A stretch of 57,500 nt of DNA from Mesostigma viride. Taxonomy: Eukaryota > Streptophyta > Mesostigmatophyceae > Mesostigmatales > Mesostigmataceae. Below are positions 13,456-24,993 of the stretch, piece after piece. Position 1 is the first letter of the stretch, and each line of letters starts with the position of its first letter. The position numbers and the translations under genes are program-made. The notes under the pieces are model-generated. The model was not told the DNA's origin. It was given only the letters and a program-made list of their open reading frames with translations, and made no database searches. The stretch covers positions 1,558,253-1,615,752 of the forward strand of contig RPFO01000154.1 of the NCBI GenBank assembly GCA_009746045.1, read 5' to 3'.

Positions 13456-14367
13456 GTGATTAGTACTGCTGTAAGCGGAACCACAGACAAATCTGTCTAA
13501 CGGGCTAACATTATTGTCCTTCATGTACTGGTTTTTGCACGCAGGACGCCATTCGCAACACCGCCTGACGGAGTCGGATGGACCGGACGTGCGTGAGGCT
13601 GCTGTTCACAGTCGTGAAGTTGGCAGACATTAATATCAACACGGTCACGAGAATTCGTCCAGAGAATAATTGATGCTTGTGACGTGCTCGACGGCTGCGA
13701 TGACCGAGATGATGCGTGTAGTGCACAGCGTCCGAGACGTCGCGACACCCGTGGCTGTCCTGTTGATGCGAACGCACGGTGACGAGACGGAGCCCATTAT
13801 ATAGGTGGATTACAAGTTAGAACGGCCCTCGCGGTTGCACTGTTTAATCGCGAACGTGGATTTTGCGGAGCCGACGGCCGTTGGGGATTGGAAATCTGAT
13901 GATATCGGGGCTGCGCACGACATCGAGGAACTGGGGATCGACGTAGGTCTACAGGCTCACTTGTCCGTCAACATGTATGGCCTCGCTTGACTGTCATCAT
14001 CTTGACATGTACATAACTAGTTCATATACCATGCATTTGACACTGCCTGCACGTGGATTTTCCAGACATACATTGAGGGTAATTATAACTCGAAAGCACT
14101 ACGTACGATTGAGACGTCCGGTCGTAGAGCAGATGCACTGGAGCTTTCTGATCTTCCAATTGATGGGTCTGTAATTATGTAAGATATTCAGATATCGCGA
14201 TGACTCGAGCATCGATGCATGGAATGTAATAATGTATTTCATTCAATTATACATCCAATTTAACTCCGCAATTGAGGGGCACACATGTCCATCAGCCCGA
14301 GACAACATTTCCCAAGTAATTTTCGATTAGTGATTTAGTGTGGGCCTCCCCACTAGGACTATACCCC

Positions 14368-15874
14368 GATGGATGGATGGATGGATGGATGGATGGATGG
14401 ATGGATGGATGGATGGATGGATGGATGGATGGATGGATGGATGGATGGATGGATGGATGGATGGATGGATGGATGGATGGATGGATGGATGGATGGATGG
14501 ATGGATGGATGGATGGATGGATGGATGGATGGATGGATGGATGGATGGATGGATGGATGGATGGATGGATGGATGGATGGATGGATGGATGGATGGATGG
14601 ATGGATGGATGGATGGATGGATGGATGGATGGATGGATGGATGGATGGATGGATGGATGGATGGATGGATGGATGGATGGATGGATGGATGGATGGATGG
14701 ATGGATGGATGGATGGATGGATGGATGGATGGATGGATGGATGGATGGATGGATGGATGGATGGATGGATGGATGGATGGATGGATGGATGGATGGATGG
14801 ATGGATGGATGGATGGATGGATGGATGGATGGATGGATGGATGGATGGATGGATGGATGGATGGATGGATGGATGGATGGATGGATGGATGGATGGATGG
14901 ATGGATGGATGGATGGATGGATGGATGGATGGATGGATGGATGGATGGATGGATGGATGGATGGATGGATGGATGGATGGATGGATGGATGGATGGATGG
15001 ATGGATGGATGGATGGATGGATGGATGGATGGATGGATGGATGGATGGATGGATGGATGGATGGATGGATGGATGGATGGATGGATGGATGGATGGATGG
15101 ATGGATGGATGGATGGATGGATGGATGGATGGATGGATGGATGGATGGATGGATGGATGGATGGATGGATGGATGGATGGATGGATGGATGGATGGATGG
15201 ATGGATGGATGGATGGATGGATGGATGGATGGATGGATGGATGGATGGATGGATGGATGGATGGATGGATGGATGGATGGATGGATGGATGGATGGATGG
15301 ATGGATGGATGGATGGATGGATGGATGGATGGATGGATGGATGGATGGATGGATGGATGGATGGATGGATGGATGGATGGATGGATGGATGGATGGATGG
15401 ATGGATGGATGGATGGATGGATGGATGGATGGATGGATGGATGGATGGATGGATGGATGGATGGATGGATGGATGGATGGATGGATGGATGGATGGATGG
15501 ATGGATGGATGGATGGATGGATGGATGGATGGATGGATGGATGGATGGATGGATGGATGGATGGATGGATGGATGGATGGATGGATGGATGGATGGATGG
15601 ATGGATGGATGGATGGATGGATGGATGGATGGATGGATGGATGGATGGATGGATGGATGGATGGATGGATGGATGGATGGATGGATGGATGGATGGATGG
15701 ATGGATGGATGGATGGATGGATGGATGGATGGATGGATGGATGGATGGATGGATGGATGGATGGATGGATGGATGGATGGATGGATGGATGGATGGATGG
15801 ATGGATGGATGGATGGATGGATGGATGGATGGATGGATGGATGGATCGTGGATGGATGGATGGATGGATGGATG
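14368..15874. repeat. Giant (ATGG)n tetranucleotide array
   Basis: The array is pure from 14368 to 15846 (about 370 units, 1479 bp). A CGTG interruption and seven more units follow. Long MDGW/HPSI reading frames across it on both strands are artefacts. On the minus strand it reads (CCAT)n followed by CGGGGTATAG, resembling the (CCAT)n-CGGGGT tract that precedes the 3' hairpin of the family-Z LINE at 23550-23600, so it may have grown from a LINE 3' end. Confidence 0.98.
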
Positions 15875-16214
15875 TCAGGCTTGTCTTACATGATGCAGTG
15901 GAACTTTGGTGCTGGAGGGTTAATTGTGGCCCGGTCTGGTTTAGCTTCAGTGCTCTCATGGCGGCCTTCATTTGTAATTATTTGAATGCATGCCCATTGG
16001 GCCATGCATAGTGTATATTTTTTACGCATGCACGCCCATTATGTATCGCTGGGTCCATCCCATCAATGCTTGTTTATTGCCAGGTCTGGTGTAAGTAAGT
16101 TAGTACTTGCGTGTCATGCGCATGGGCATGTTTAGAGTACTATGCTAATCTCTTTAGAAACATAATTACACGGAAGTTACAAATCTCATCTGCATCATGC
16201 CCCAAGACACTACA
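15875..16214. other. Anonymous spacer
   Basis: AT-rich sequence without a recognisable gene or repeat. Confidence 0.5.
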
Positions 16215-16556
16215 TTAAAGAATCAAATAAAATTATAACATGCCTCCGTTGGGAGATCATGCAGCACATGCATATTCCTTGCTGAATGGGTAGAGGTGGG
16301 TCAAGCCGCGACATCGAAATAAGCTAACTCTAAGCTATCTAGTCTACAAAATCCTAACTACACTTCTCCCCAAAGCGCCCCTTCCGCTTTGGGGGAGGGG
16401 GCTTACCCACATGGGCTGGCGTGTGAGCCGGGACATTGGTCTTCCACCTCTTCTTGTTCTGCATAGGAACAGAGAGCGAAGAAATGCGGTGTGGGGACCC
16501 CTTCTCGTGGTAATGCGTTACATGTACTCCCCACCGGGCTTTGCTCTTCATGGGTT
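16215..16556 (-). mobile_element. 5'-truncated LINE 3' end, family Y
   Basis: On the minus strand a short reading frame ends in the peptide KKRWKT..HTPAHVGKPPPPKRKGRFGE, as in the family-Y copy at 41876-43208. It is followed by a 3'UTR, the terminal stem-loop (16244-16255, CTCC-CAAC-GGAG) and an AT-rich tail at 16215-16240. All upstream RT sequence is missing. Confidence 0.8.
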
Positions 16557-16589
16557 CATAAAGACAACAATTATTCAGTAAGAATTTAA

Positions 16590-16705
16590 TAAATTAGGAA
16601 CATATATCCGTTGGGAGTCACTGTTACACATATACCTGAAAAGGGGCATATGATTTTAAATACATTCTGAGCTACAACCTGCACGTGCATGGGTTTAGTT
16701 AACTG
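16590..16705 (-). mobile_element. Short 3'-end fragment, family X
   Basis: The reverse complement carries the family-X 3'UTR words (acattc, catatgcccctt) and a degenerate terminal hairpin at 16607-16616, then an AT-rich tail. It is heavily 5'-truncated. Confidence 0.65.
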
Positions 16706-17490
16706 GCACCTATACTAGAGGCCTGACATGGGGTGGAGCTTCAGTGCTTCCCCGCCTTCTCCTTCTCCCACACTGGGTGCTCCGCGTCCTTCTTCTCCGG
16801 CCCTGCCCATGGGTGCACCGGCCCCGCCTCCTCCTTCTCCTCACGGGACGATTCGCGCTCCACGCATGGCTGCAGCATCAGTTAGCACGGGCAAGACATA
16901 GCAGTAACCGCGCTATGGCTGTTCTAGCACCAGCCTAGCAGACTGCCATGATCACTCAGCAAACCCACGACAGCTAAACCCTTGGCTGTCACAACCAGTC
17001 CATGCATCATTAAGTATGGGTACAGGGAAAGCTTCCCGCATATCCATGGCCATATGGATGGCAGCAACACAACGACTTGCCCCCTAGCCCCCCGTGCACA
17101 CACAAAAACGTGGGTCGTGGCTTCCACGCCCCATCCGCCATGCATGACAGCGCGTACCTTACTCGCATTCACACCGGGCTGCATCCCAGCGCCGTTGCTG
17201 TCCCCATGTGACACGTCGGCTGATTAAGCAGATACACAGCAGAGTCTGATGTAAACCGCTAAACCCCAAACCCATGCAGACCACAGTCAAGGACGCGTGC
17301 ATGTCAAGCCATGCCAATTGTGAACCGTACAGCAATTTACTTTTCAAGCCTGAAGAGGTGGATAGCAGATACTAGCCTGGAAGAGGTTACAGGGGCACAT
17401 GTCCATTAGCGAGCGGAACAACACAGCATACACCCTACAAGCGTACCGCACAATGTCCTCCTGCAATTGTCTGCAGATCTCCCAATGCCG
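16706..17490. other. Anonymous region
   Basis: One plus-strand frame around 16738-16890 is open and Pro/Ser/Ala-rich, which could be an exon or chance. No family or splice structure can be assigned to this region. Confidence 0.3.
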
Positions 17491-17493
17491 CAG

Positions 17494-17583
17494 ACATCTC
17501 CACTGCTCTCATGGCGATTGCAAATGCTTCATGCCGCTGACATCTCCACTGCTCTCATGGCGATTGCAAATGCTTGATGCCGC
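17494..17583. repeat. 46-bp tandem duplication
   Basis: Two copies of a 46-bp unit starting CATCTCCACTGCTCTCATGG differ by very few bases. Confidence 0.85.
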
Positions 17584-17654
17584 ACCTCTGCTTACAGCAG
17601 AAAAGCTTCCTCCGGGCGAGGCACCTGACTGGAACCAACACCCATTCCTTGGCT

Positions 17655-18352
17655 TCACAACGTGGCCATGACAGCATCGTGAATCTGCTTCGCCAACGCC
17701 CACACTTCAGGACCCGCGCCCTGCACCGCCATGGCCACAGGCTGCACCGCTGCAATCGATGCAGCATTCACTGCCTGCGCCGCACCATGTACTGCATGCA
17801 CGAAAGCCAATCCTGGCTCGGTTATCATGGTCTTGCCCGATTCCTGCTGCTTCTTCTTCTTCGATGCGGTCATGCGCACTTTATACCCCTTCCTCTCCAA
17901 GCACGCCTTCAGCACCTGGCTCGTGCGGTGCTGAATATGCTTCTGAAGGCGCGCCTTCTAAACACGAAATGTTGGCAATGTATGATTCCCAAACGGCATG
18001 ATAGGCACATAATCAGTCCCATTAATTGCTTTGCGGCAGTCAATGCACCAGAACACCTGTTGAAAAAAGAAGGTTATGCACGCTAGCGATTACCCGCGGC
18101 AAGAAGCAATCAACACGCCTCGCTAACAACTGCAACCACAATGTAATTCATGACGGGCCACTCACCGCTACCCTGCTCTCCTGCTTCAATGTCTCCCCAT
18201 TCTCAAGGCCTCCATTGTAAACCTCTCCGTCTTCACCATCGTCATCGTCTTCCTCTTCCTCCACTCCGACGTATCCGTGTTTCCTTTTCCTAAGATACCT
18301 AGGGTTGTTCAAGTCGTATGTGCGGCGTTGGCACACTTCCAACAAAATTTTG
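17655..18352 (-). pseudogene. Spliced minus-strand gene relic, unknown product
   Basis: Two minus-strand coding blocks join in phase across a canonical 109-nt intron (18057-18165; donor GTGAGT, acceptor TTTTTTCAACAG). The upstream block (18166 to about 18352) encodes a stretch with a strongly acidic Glu/Asp run. The downstream block (17655-18056) begins VFWCIDCRKAINGTDYVP, with a CxxC-like pair, and continues for over 130 codons to 17655. A single in-frame TAG (17958-17960) interrupts it; beyond this comes a lysine-rich segment and an Ala-rich helix-like tail. I do not recognise the family. Either the protein ends at the TAG, or the gene is recently broken. A further 5' exon may lie in 18360-18581, but its frame does not connect. 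Confidence 0.45.
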
Positions 18353-18581
18353 GCCGCCTCTACCCATTACCATTTATTCGTACTATCATAACATATCCAG
18401 GCGTTTGAAAAATCATTCCCTCGTTCGAACTTCTACCCCTGGGCGTCCATGACGAGGCAGTCACGACGGGACGCAGATGCACAAAAATAAAACAAGGCGA
18501 CATCCCTTCAATCATTGACCAAAAAACAGAATACGCGCAGAACTTGGATTTCAACACCACGCACCCATTACCAGCGAGCAC

Positions 18582-19230
18582 GGCTGGCCTGCAACCGCCA
18601 TCATTTCATAACCAGAAGCCAGGGCCCACACTCCATCCCGTTACCTCATCTTCCACGCACGGCTTCCGCTGCTTCCCTCTGCTCTTTCGCATTCTCCGCC
18701 AGCAACCTCGCCTTCTCCTCGTCCAACAATCCACTAAGAATAAAATCCCCTCTATTGGACGCCATTCAGACGAACTTTGCTAGCGTCTTTTCACCGGCCC
18801 CAGCACACATAATCTATAGCCGCTTAATGACAACGGCCGACAACGACAACTGCTGAATAGGCGAAAAAGGCTGATAACTACATTTTTATATTTCGCTGCA
18901 TTTGCTAATAGACACGCACGTTCTCCCACTTCTCCATTACAATATAATTATCCATCTGGCCGTGTACAGGCAAAGATCCCCGAAGTAGCTTACTGAAACG
19001 TATCTTACAGCATCGGATCACTGGCACCTAATCTACAGGTGGTAGATTACCAACCAAGACCCGTCGCGGTAATTTACTCTGTCGGTAATGTACTACCAAA
19101 GATGTGCAGTCGTAACGTTACTCTTACTTACGGCTAGTAAAATTACTACCCTATCATCCTACGTAGTAATGATTACGCGCCCTATTAGCCTTTCACCTGT
19201 CACCGCCACACGTGTGTGTGCCCACCTTCA
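18582..19230. other. Anonymous region
   Basis: No gene is recognised. 19040-19170 contains many short GTAAT/ATTAC inverted words, suggesting a decayed hairpin-rich element. Confidence 0.4.
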
Positions 19231-19234
19231 TTAG

Positions 19235-19325
19235 GATTCGCTGATACTCATTTCCCCTCTCACCTCTTTGGTCCATAATTGGCTAATAAAATATACCCAT
19301 TTCCCCGAAAAAAAAATTACGGCGT
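19235..19325. repeat. Dispersed repeat, copy 2 of 2
   Basis: Diverged partner of 13359-13455, with the same order of shared words. Confidence 0.6.
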
Positions 19326-19326
19326 T

Positions 19327-19539
19327 GGATCTCACGCCTCGGATCTAGGTAGTAAGATAAGACCTCGTAATTTACTCCTCGGATGCTTTTTACCACCCTC
19401 GGACGAAAAGTATAGTGATCTGCCAGACGAGGAGAACCTGGCTGACGCATTGACCAAGATTCCGTCATTAGCAGCAACCCAGTACCAGCTTCTGTGTGAT
19501 GCAATGAATCCCTATCTGTCTAGTCAGACAAATGGATGA
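19327..19539 (+). pseudogene. Possible Ty1/copia RNase H C-terminal remnant
   Basis: The frame ending at 19539 contains NLADALTKIPSLAATQYQ. This resembles the end of copia-type polyproteins, where an N-x-ADxxTK motif closes the RNase H domain. Everything upstream is lost, and no paired LTRs could be demonstrated. The match is short, so the call is tentative. Confidence 0.35.
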
Positions 19540-20345
19540 TGAAATAGGGCACTCCAGACTAATGGTGCAGACTATGGTCTTTCCCAGCTGGTGGCAACTT
19601 GGCAACAAACATCATAATTTCTTGATGTGCCCCCTGGTTTTTCCATAGCCACTCATCACTCCACTGACTTGTACAAACAGGGGATCCTAGGTTCAGAAAC
19701 CTCCAAGACACTGTCAGATTTAAAGGCAATGGGGTCTGTGGGCGCTTTAATTCACAACGTCCATTGTGGTCTGATATGAGTTTTCCTGTACCAATGTCTT
19801 ATTCATGATATTGCCAAGTACCTGAAAAAAACAAAAAGGAATAAAAACTGGAGGTGCAGCACTGATGCCTTAAAAAAAAAAAAAAAGAATAAAACTGGAG
19901 TTAGCCTCTAGTCGTGGACATAGGCTAAGTACCAGATAGCAATGTGCTATCTGGGGTTTCGCACGTGTAGGCTCGGTCAGAAGTCCCGGCTATATGTGAT
20001 TCGGTAGGCTAGACTATTCGATAGCCGAGTACTGGTGACGGACGCCAGTACCCAAGTAGGATTGGCGGTACGGCGTCGCCAGTACCCACTCGGGACTGAC
20101 CGACATTGAGGTGTCGGATGTTGGACTAAGGTCCTGAGAGTCTAGCAGTGGCGTCGCGCCACTCAGGCTGCACCACAGAGCCCAACGGCCACTGTCGGCT
20201 GCTCCAGACGTGGCGGCCAGGCAGGGCGTTGCTGGTCGACAATGCTAAATGCCCTTGTGCACGTTGGGTGCGGTGCTTGTGATTTATTGTAATAAACACA
20301 TGCGTTAGGCCATTGAGCATTGAGGGGTCCATTCGTTTATTAACT
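19540..20345. other. Non-coding stretch with a hairpin
   Basis: This could be the LTR of the putative copia remnant, but no second copy is in the window. It holds a 16-nt poly(A) run near 19871 and an imperfect hairpin (20028-20095) whose arms start CCGAGT..ACTGG and end CCAGTAC..ACTCGG. Confidence 0.35.
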
Positions 20346-20359
20346 AACGGTCTGTCCGT

Positions 20360-21078
20360 CTGAACATATTCGGTATCGGTATCGGGAGGCAAGCTCTACT
20401 TCCGAACATGTTCGGTATCGAAATCGGAACACCCTACTATTCGACGAATATATTCGTAGTTCCGAATATCGAATAGTAGTACCCCTACCAGCGGGCGGCG
20501 CAGCCTCCAGCCTCCACTCATCAGCTGGCGCGGTCATGCCTCCGCCGACTCAAGAGTTAGGCCAACGCCCAAAAGCTGAATGCACTATGCAGGGAAGGCA
20601 ACTGTGCTCGTCTAAGTATTAAACACTAAGTGTATCTCAATATATAATTGATACAAAATAATTAATATAAGTCTCATTAATATAAATGATACAAGTTATC
20701 TACCTAATACGTCATAGTAGCTACTGTCGTCATTATTCGATCGGCGTCCGAATAGTTCGGATCGAGAACTGTTCGGTGTTCGATTCGGGAAGGGCCCTTC
20801 AGCTCCGAACATATTCGTCAGCAAAATTGGTGCGAGAGGTCCCCAGTTCGATTCCGGTCGGATTCATTTGCAGATCGCGTTTTCCGCGTTTTCCGCGGCC
20901 TGGCACTGAACGCAAAGGTTTTCACCTTTGCGGAGTGTCTGATCAGAATATTCGGTATCGGTATCGGGAGGCAAGCTCTACCTCCAAATATATTCGGCAT
21001 AGGGTTCGGGGCACCCCCCTGGTCCGAGTATCCGATTCGGCAAGCCAAAACGCTATTCGGTACAACCCTACTCCGGAT
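20360..21078. repeat. Pair of TTCGG-rich direct repeats
   Basis: The words ATATTCGGTATCGGTATCGG and GAGGCAAGCTCTAC occur at 20367-20402 and again at 20945-20982. The sequence between and after them is full of CGAATATTCG-like inverted words (for example 20425-20475). The two copies flank about 540 bp without a clear gene. Confidence 0.65.
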
Positions 21079-21079
21079 T

Positions 21080-23616
21080 GTGCTGAAGGATGCCGACAAG
21101 ATGTCAGCAGAAGAACAGCTAGGCCGCTATGTCGCACAGGGATGATTTCCTGGCCGTATTTGACGCCCGGGGCAGCCGACAGCAGTTACACGCCATTCCG
21201 CGGCCGGGGGATATTTCAGTGATCCTCCGTGGTGTCGCCGCCAAGTATCGCCTGGCGGCCCGCACCCTTCCCACCTTGCCTCCGCGCCGGCAGCTTGCTG
21301 TCCACCGTCACGCACCGACAGTGGTCGCCGCCAGGCAGATGCTCCGCCGCAACAGAGATCCGATCGCCAAACCTGGGCTGCAAGCAGCTCTGAGGGCCGC
21401 CTACGAGCACTGAGGCTGAGAAGGCAGATGCTCAGCAGATGGTCAAGGACCTGCGCAGCTGCCAGCAGAAGCACGACGGCAAGGGGGCCTGGTTCTGGTA
21501 CAAGCGCCTCGGGCACCCGGACGGCCTCGGCCGGCCCCACCGCCACGACGTCCCCGGCGCCCCAGCCAAGCGGCTTCGTACCTGGGCCACGGCCACGGCC
21601 GAGGTCGTGGGGACAGCTGCGCCGCCCCCACCCCTGCTCCCAGCCGCCGCCGCCCGCCCGGCCGCCCTGGCCGGCCCCGCTGGGCCCCCTGCCCCGCCTA
21701 GGTCAGCGGCGGACTACCTAGTCCCCCCGCTGGTCGGCCCACTTGGCGACCCGTCTGACATGCCTCCTTTCACCTCTCGCGAGGTCACGGAGGCGGTCCA
21801 GCGCCTGCGTTATGACGCAGCCACCGGCTCTGACGAGATTCCGGCCGCAGTTGTAAAACTTGCAGCCGAATTCGAGGACACTGTCAGGTGTTATGCTGCT
21901 CTTCCGGGACATCTGCAACCGCCTTCTGCTGTCGTCGCAACCACCTCCAGCGGCCTGGCAACACAGTTTTCGCACGATGCTGTACAATTAGAACAAGGGG
22001 TCGCCTGCCGACCCCGGCAACTACAGAGGGGTGTGCATTCAAAGTGCCCCCCTCAAGCTTCTTATGCGGCTCATCCTGAACCGCCTGCGCACGGCCCTGG
22101 ACGGTCACCTCAGCGAGACTCAGCACGGCTTCCGTTCAGGTCGCAACACAGTACAGGCGCTCTTCGCTACTCGCCGACTGGTGGAGGAACTGCAACGCCT
22201 TCAGCCTGGTGAGTCCCCTTTGCACCTTGTGCTGGTGGACTTCATCAAAGCCTTCGATTCGGTTTTCTGGCCTGCGCTTTGGGACATCCTCGAGTTGTTC
22301 CGGATCCCCCGCCCCCTGATTGCTGTCATCCGCAACCTGTATGAAGGGTCCACCACTTCGGTGCGCACTTCTTACGGGACCACGCCCCCATGCCCTTTAC
22401 AGAAGGGTGTGTGGCAGGCCGGCTGCGTGCTGTCGCCCTACCTGTTCATTATTGTTGTCGAATACGTAATGATTCAGGCGCGCAAGCGAGTTGCCCGCAT
22501 CGTGGGCAGGGAACCAGGAGTGCAGGTTGCTAACAAATTCTGGCATGGCGGTGCGGACACAAAGATTCGGCTAGCAGACATCATTTACGCAGACGACACC
22601 ACCCTCTTCGAGGACACTGAGCACGTGCAGACATGGCTTGACTGCCTGGCTCTCGAGGCCCGTGCAGTGGGGCTTGAGGTCAGCAAGAAGACAGAGGCCC
22701 TGGCGGTTGGGCTCACCAACTCACCGCCGCCCCTCTATCTCCTAGACGGCTCTCGAGTCCTGTATCGGGACCGCGTTAAGCTGCTGGGCAGCCTGCTCCC
22801 CAGCTGCGAGGTTGATGTGGACCATCGCATCTCCCTCGCCTGGCACGCTTTACGCCAGTACCGGGCCCTGCATGTGGCGCAAGCCCCTGGGCAAGATCGA
22901 GAAACAGGACCTGTTCAAGGTCCTCGTCCTTCCTGTTCTCACGTATGGCGCCGAGACGTGGACCCTCACCGCCGACCTGGCCCGCAAGCTGGACGGCGCG
23001 GTCACCAGCATGCTGCGTTCCATTTTCAGAGTAGGATATGCTGCTCATGTCCGCAATGAGGACCTGTACCAGGGCATGCCCTATATCACCAGCACCATTA
23101 AGCAACGCCGCCTGCAGCTAGTAGGGCACCTAGCTCGCACCAACCCGGCAGGTAGACACCTCACGTGGCCCCCCCGCAGGACTGCGACCAGCCCAGCCTG
23201 GCCGGCAGCTCCTGACGTGGGCTGGGCCCAGTGATGCTAGACGCCGCAAGGCCCGCACCTTCAAAGAACAGCTAGTAGAGGACATGGGGGGCCTATAGGC
23301 CTCTCCGTGATTTGGAAGAAGATGATGGACAAGGCCAAGTGGGCCCAGGTCATAGAGGACAACGAGCCCCGGCCCCAGTGCATGGGGAAGCGCCCGCGTG
23401 TGCAATCCCGCGGGAGGCGCGCCAGATAGCTCCCCCTAGGGCAGCGTGCGGCTGCCTAGATAGATGTTGTAGTTAGAGTGCTGTTAGATCGATAGATGTA
23501 GTATGTAGGGCAATGTAGATAGATTAGACCGGTAGGAATGTTTGCACCCATCCATCCATCCATCGGGGTTAATGCTCCGTGACTCCCCAACGGGAGCACG
23601 AGTCTAATTAATTAAT
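21080..23616 (+). mobile_element. 5'-truncated LINE, family Z
   Basis: A non-LTR retrotransposon begins inside the region upstream of the RT. It runs through reverse transcriptase and the C-terminal region to a 3'UTR with (CCAT)n, a terminal hairpin at 23578-23600 (CGTG-A-CTCCC, loop CAAC, GGGAG-CACG) and a (TAAT)n tail. No endonuclease domain is seen, and no target-site duplication was found. Confidence 0.85.
21439..23452 (+). pseudogene. LINE reverse transcriptase (ORF2), broken
   Basis: The reading frame starts upstream of the RT (FTSREVTEAVQRL, in the frame of 21439) and shifts frame near 21885. It has an in-frame TAG at about 21989 and continues from 22031 with the RT core. The core has QHGFRSGRNTVQA, motif A LVDFIKAFDSV, motif B AGCVLSPYLF and motif C YADDTTLF. 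A second shift near 22870 leads to the C-terminal part YGAETWTL..HVRNEDLYQGMP..RRLQLVGHLART, typical of non-LTR elements. A 1-bp loss near 23297, compared with the copy at 28240, breaks the end. Active-site residues are intact, but the reading frame is not. The clade (L1-like or RTE-like) cannot be fixed by eye. Confidence 0.85.
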
Positions 23617-24990
23617 TAATAGTACGTACGTGGCCTCGGTGGAGCACACGGGGGACGGCGCGGCGCCGGTAAGCCTTGACCGCTGGTTGGCCCCAGTGAA
23701 CAGGCATACGCAATACGCAATCGTACGGGGCCCATGGGTATTGGGTATAATACGCTCGTACGGGGTATTATACGCAAATCGTACGGTGACTCTTGAAAAT
23801 GCTGTTTTTTTAATCGTTCAGGGGGTTCCTCAACATTCTGACCAATCAGGCATGTTTTCTTTGTGTTCTTGCAATGCACCGCATGCCTATATGTGACACA
23901 TCATCTCATGACATTGGCATTACCGTTGCTGCTTACAAGTACAAGCATTGTCCTGTTTAGTTGTTAAGTCTGTTAAAAGCACACCATAACAAAGTTGTAT
24001 GCACAATCAGTGCACACCTGAAAAGGATAATAACACAAGTAGATATGCATGCGCAATGACACTTGCAGAGGTATAGAGATTGCTGCCACCATTACTGTAC
24101 GTAGGTTGAACTGAAAACCACGTCGATCATCTCTGGCAGCATGGCATTGCTATATACCAAGACTGAAATGCAGCACACGGTCAGTTGGCCAACTTGCCAA
24201 AAGTAATAAGACATTATGCCAGAAACGGACATCTTGCCTACTCGTGGTAGGCCACCATGCAATATTGATCTACATGAAGCAAGAATCCATGCGGGCTGCC
24301 AACAATGTGGCTAGCGTGCAGGATACCATGCATGCCAGCAACCTGACCCAGCTTCCCTAAACCATTAACACATATGGTACGGTGGCTGGCTAGCAGCAGC
24401 CGGCATGGCTAAATAAGGCATTTATGTGCATCGCGAGTCACACCAAATACCCCGCAGCCTGCGACGCAATGCCTCCGGCGGCCTCTTGCACTCGCTCACT
24501 CGATCTTGCCTCCTTCGCATACGTGGCGCCCATGATATGGCGGGTGCTAGCCTTGCTCGGGTGGTAGCCTTGCTCGGGTGGTAGAACCCGAGAATTTTGC
24601 ATCCAAAAGTGTGCACGTCACTGAGCTTTTAGTTACCTGTCGGCTGCCCTTTCTTGTTGAGAGTCTGTTCTTTCACGATGTGTGTCCAGACAGTCTCGAA
24701 TACGGCCTGCATCTCGTCAGCCCCATCATCATTGTGTTCCATAGACCCGCACCATCACCGTCGCTAGCCATGGTGCCTGGATGTCAATTGTGCTACGATT
24801 AAATGTTAGGTGCCAGATGCGCGCCCTTGTTGGCAGACAACATAACATCGTCACCTAATTTCCTCGTCCTTCGTCTCCTAGACCTTACTGTAGTCCGACA
24901 CGCAGCAAGATCAATCTGCAGCAATGCATGTAAAAGTACAGTCGTACACGGCCAGCTTGGCACCTGCACGCCCCTTTATTTGTCGCGGAG
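23617..24990. other. Anonymous region
   Basis: No gene is recognised. 23706-23795 carries TACGCA and TCGTACGG words shared with 26450-26600. Confidence 0.45.
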
Positions 24991-24993
24991 TTA

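Noticed and set aside
14338-16011. Long MDGW / HPSI repeat proteins
   Set aside because: Pure translation of the ATGG microsatellite on either strand.
17958-21991. TAG reassigned to glutamine, as in some ulvophycean algae
   Set aside because: Two in-frame TAGs (17958 and about 21989) would fit. But ORF1 copies and the family-Y LINE end cleanly at TAG, and both affected genes have other signs of decay.
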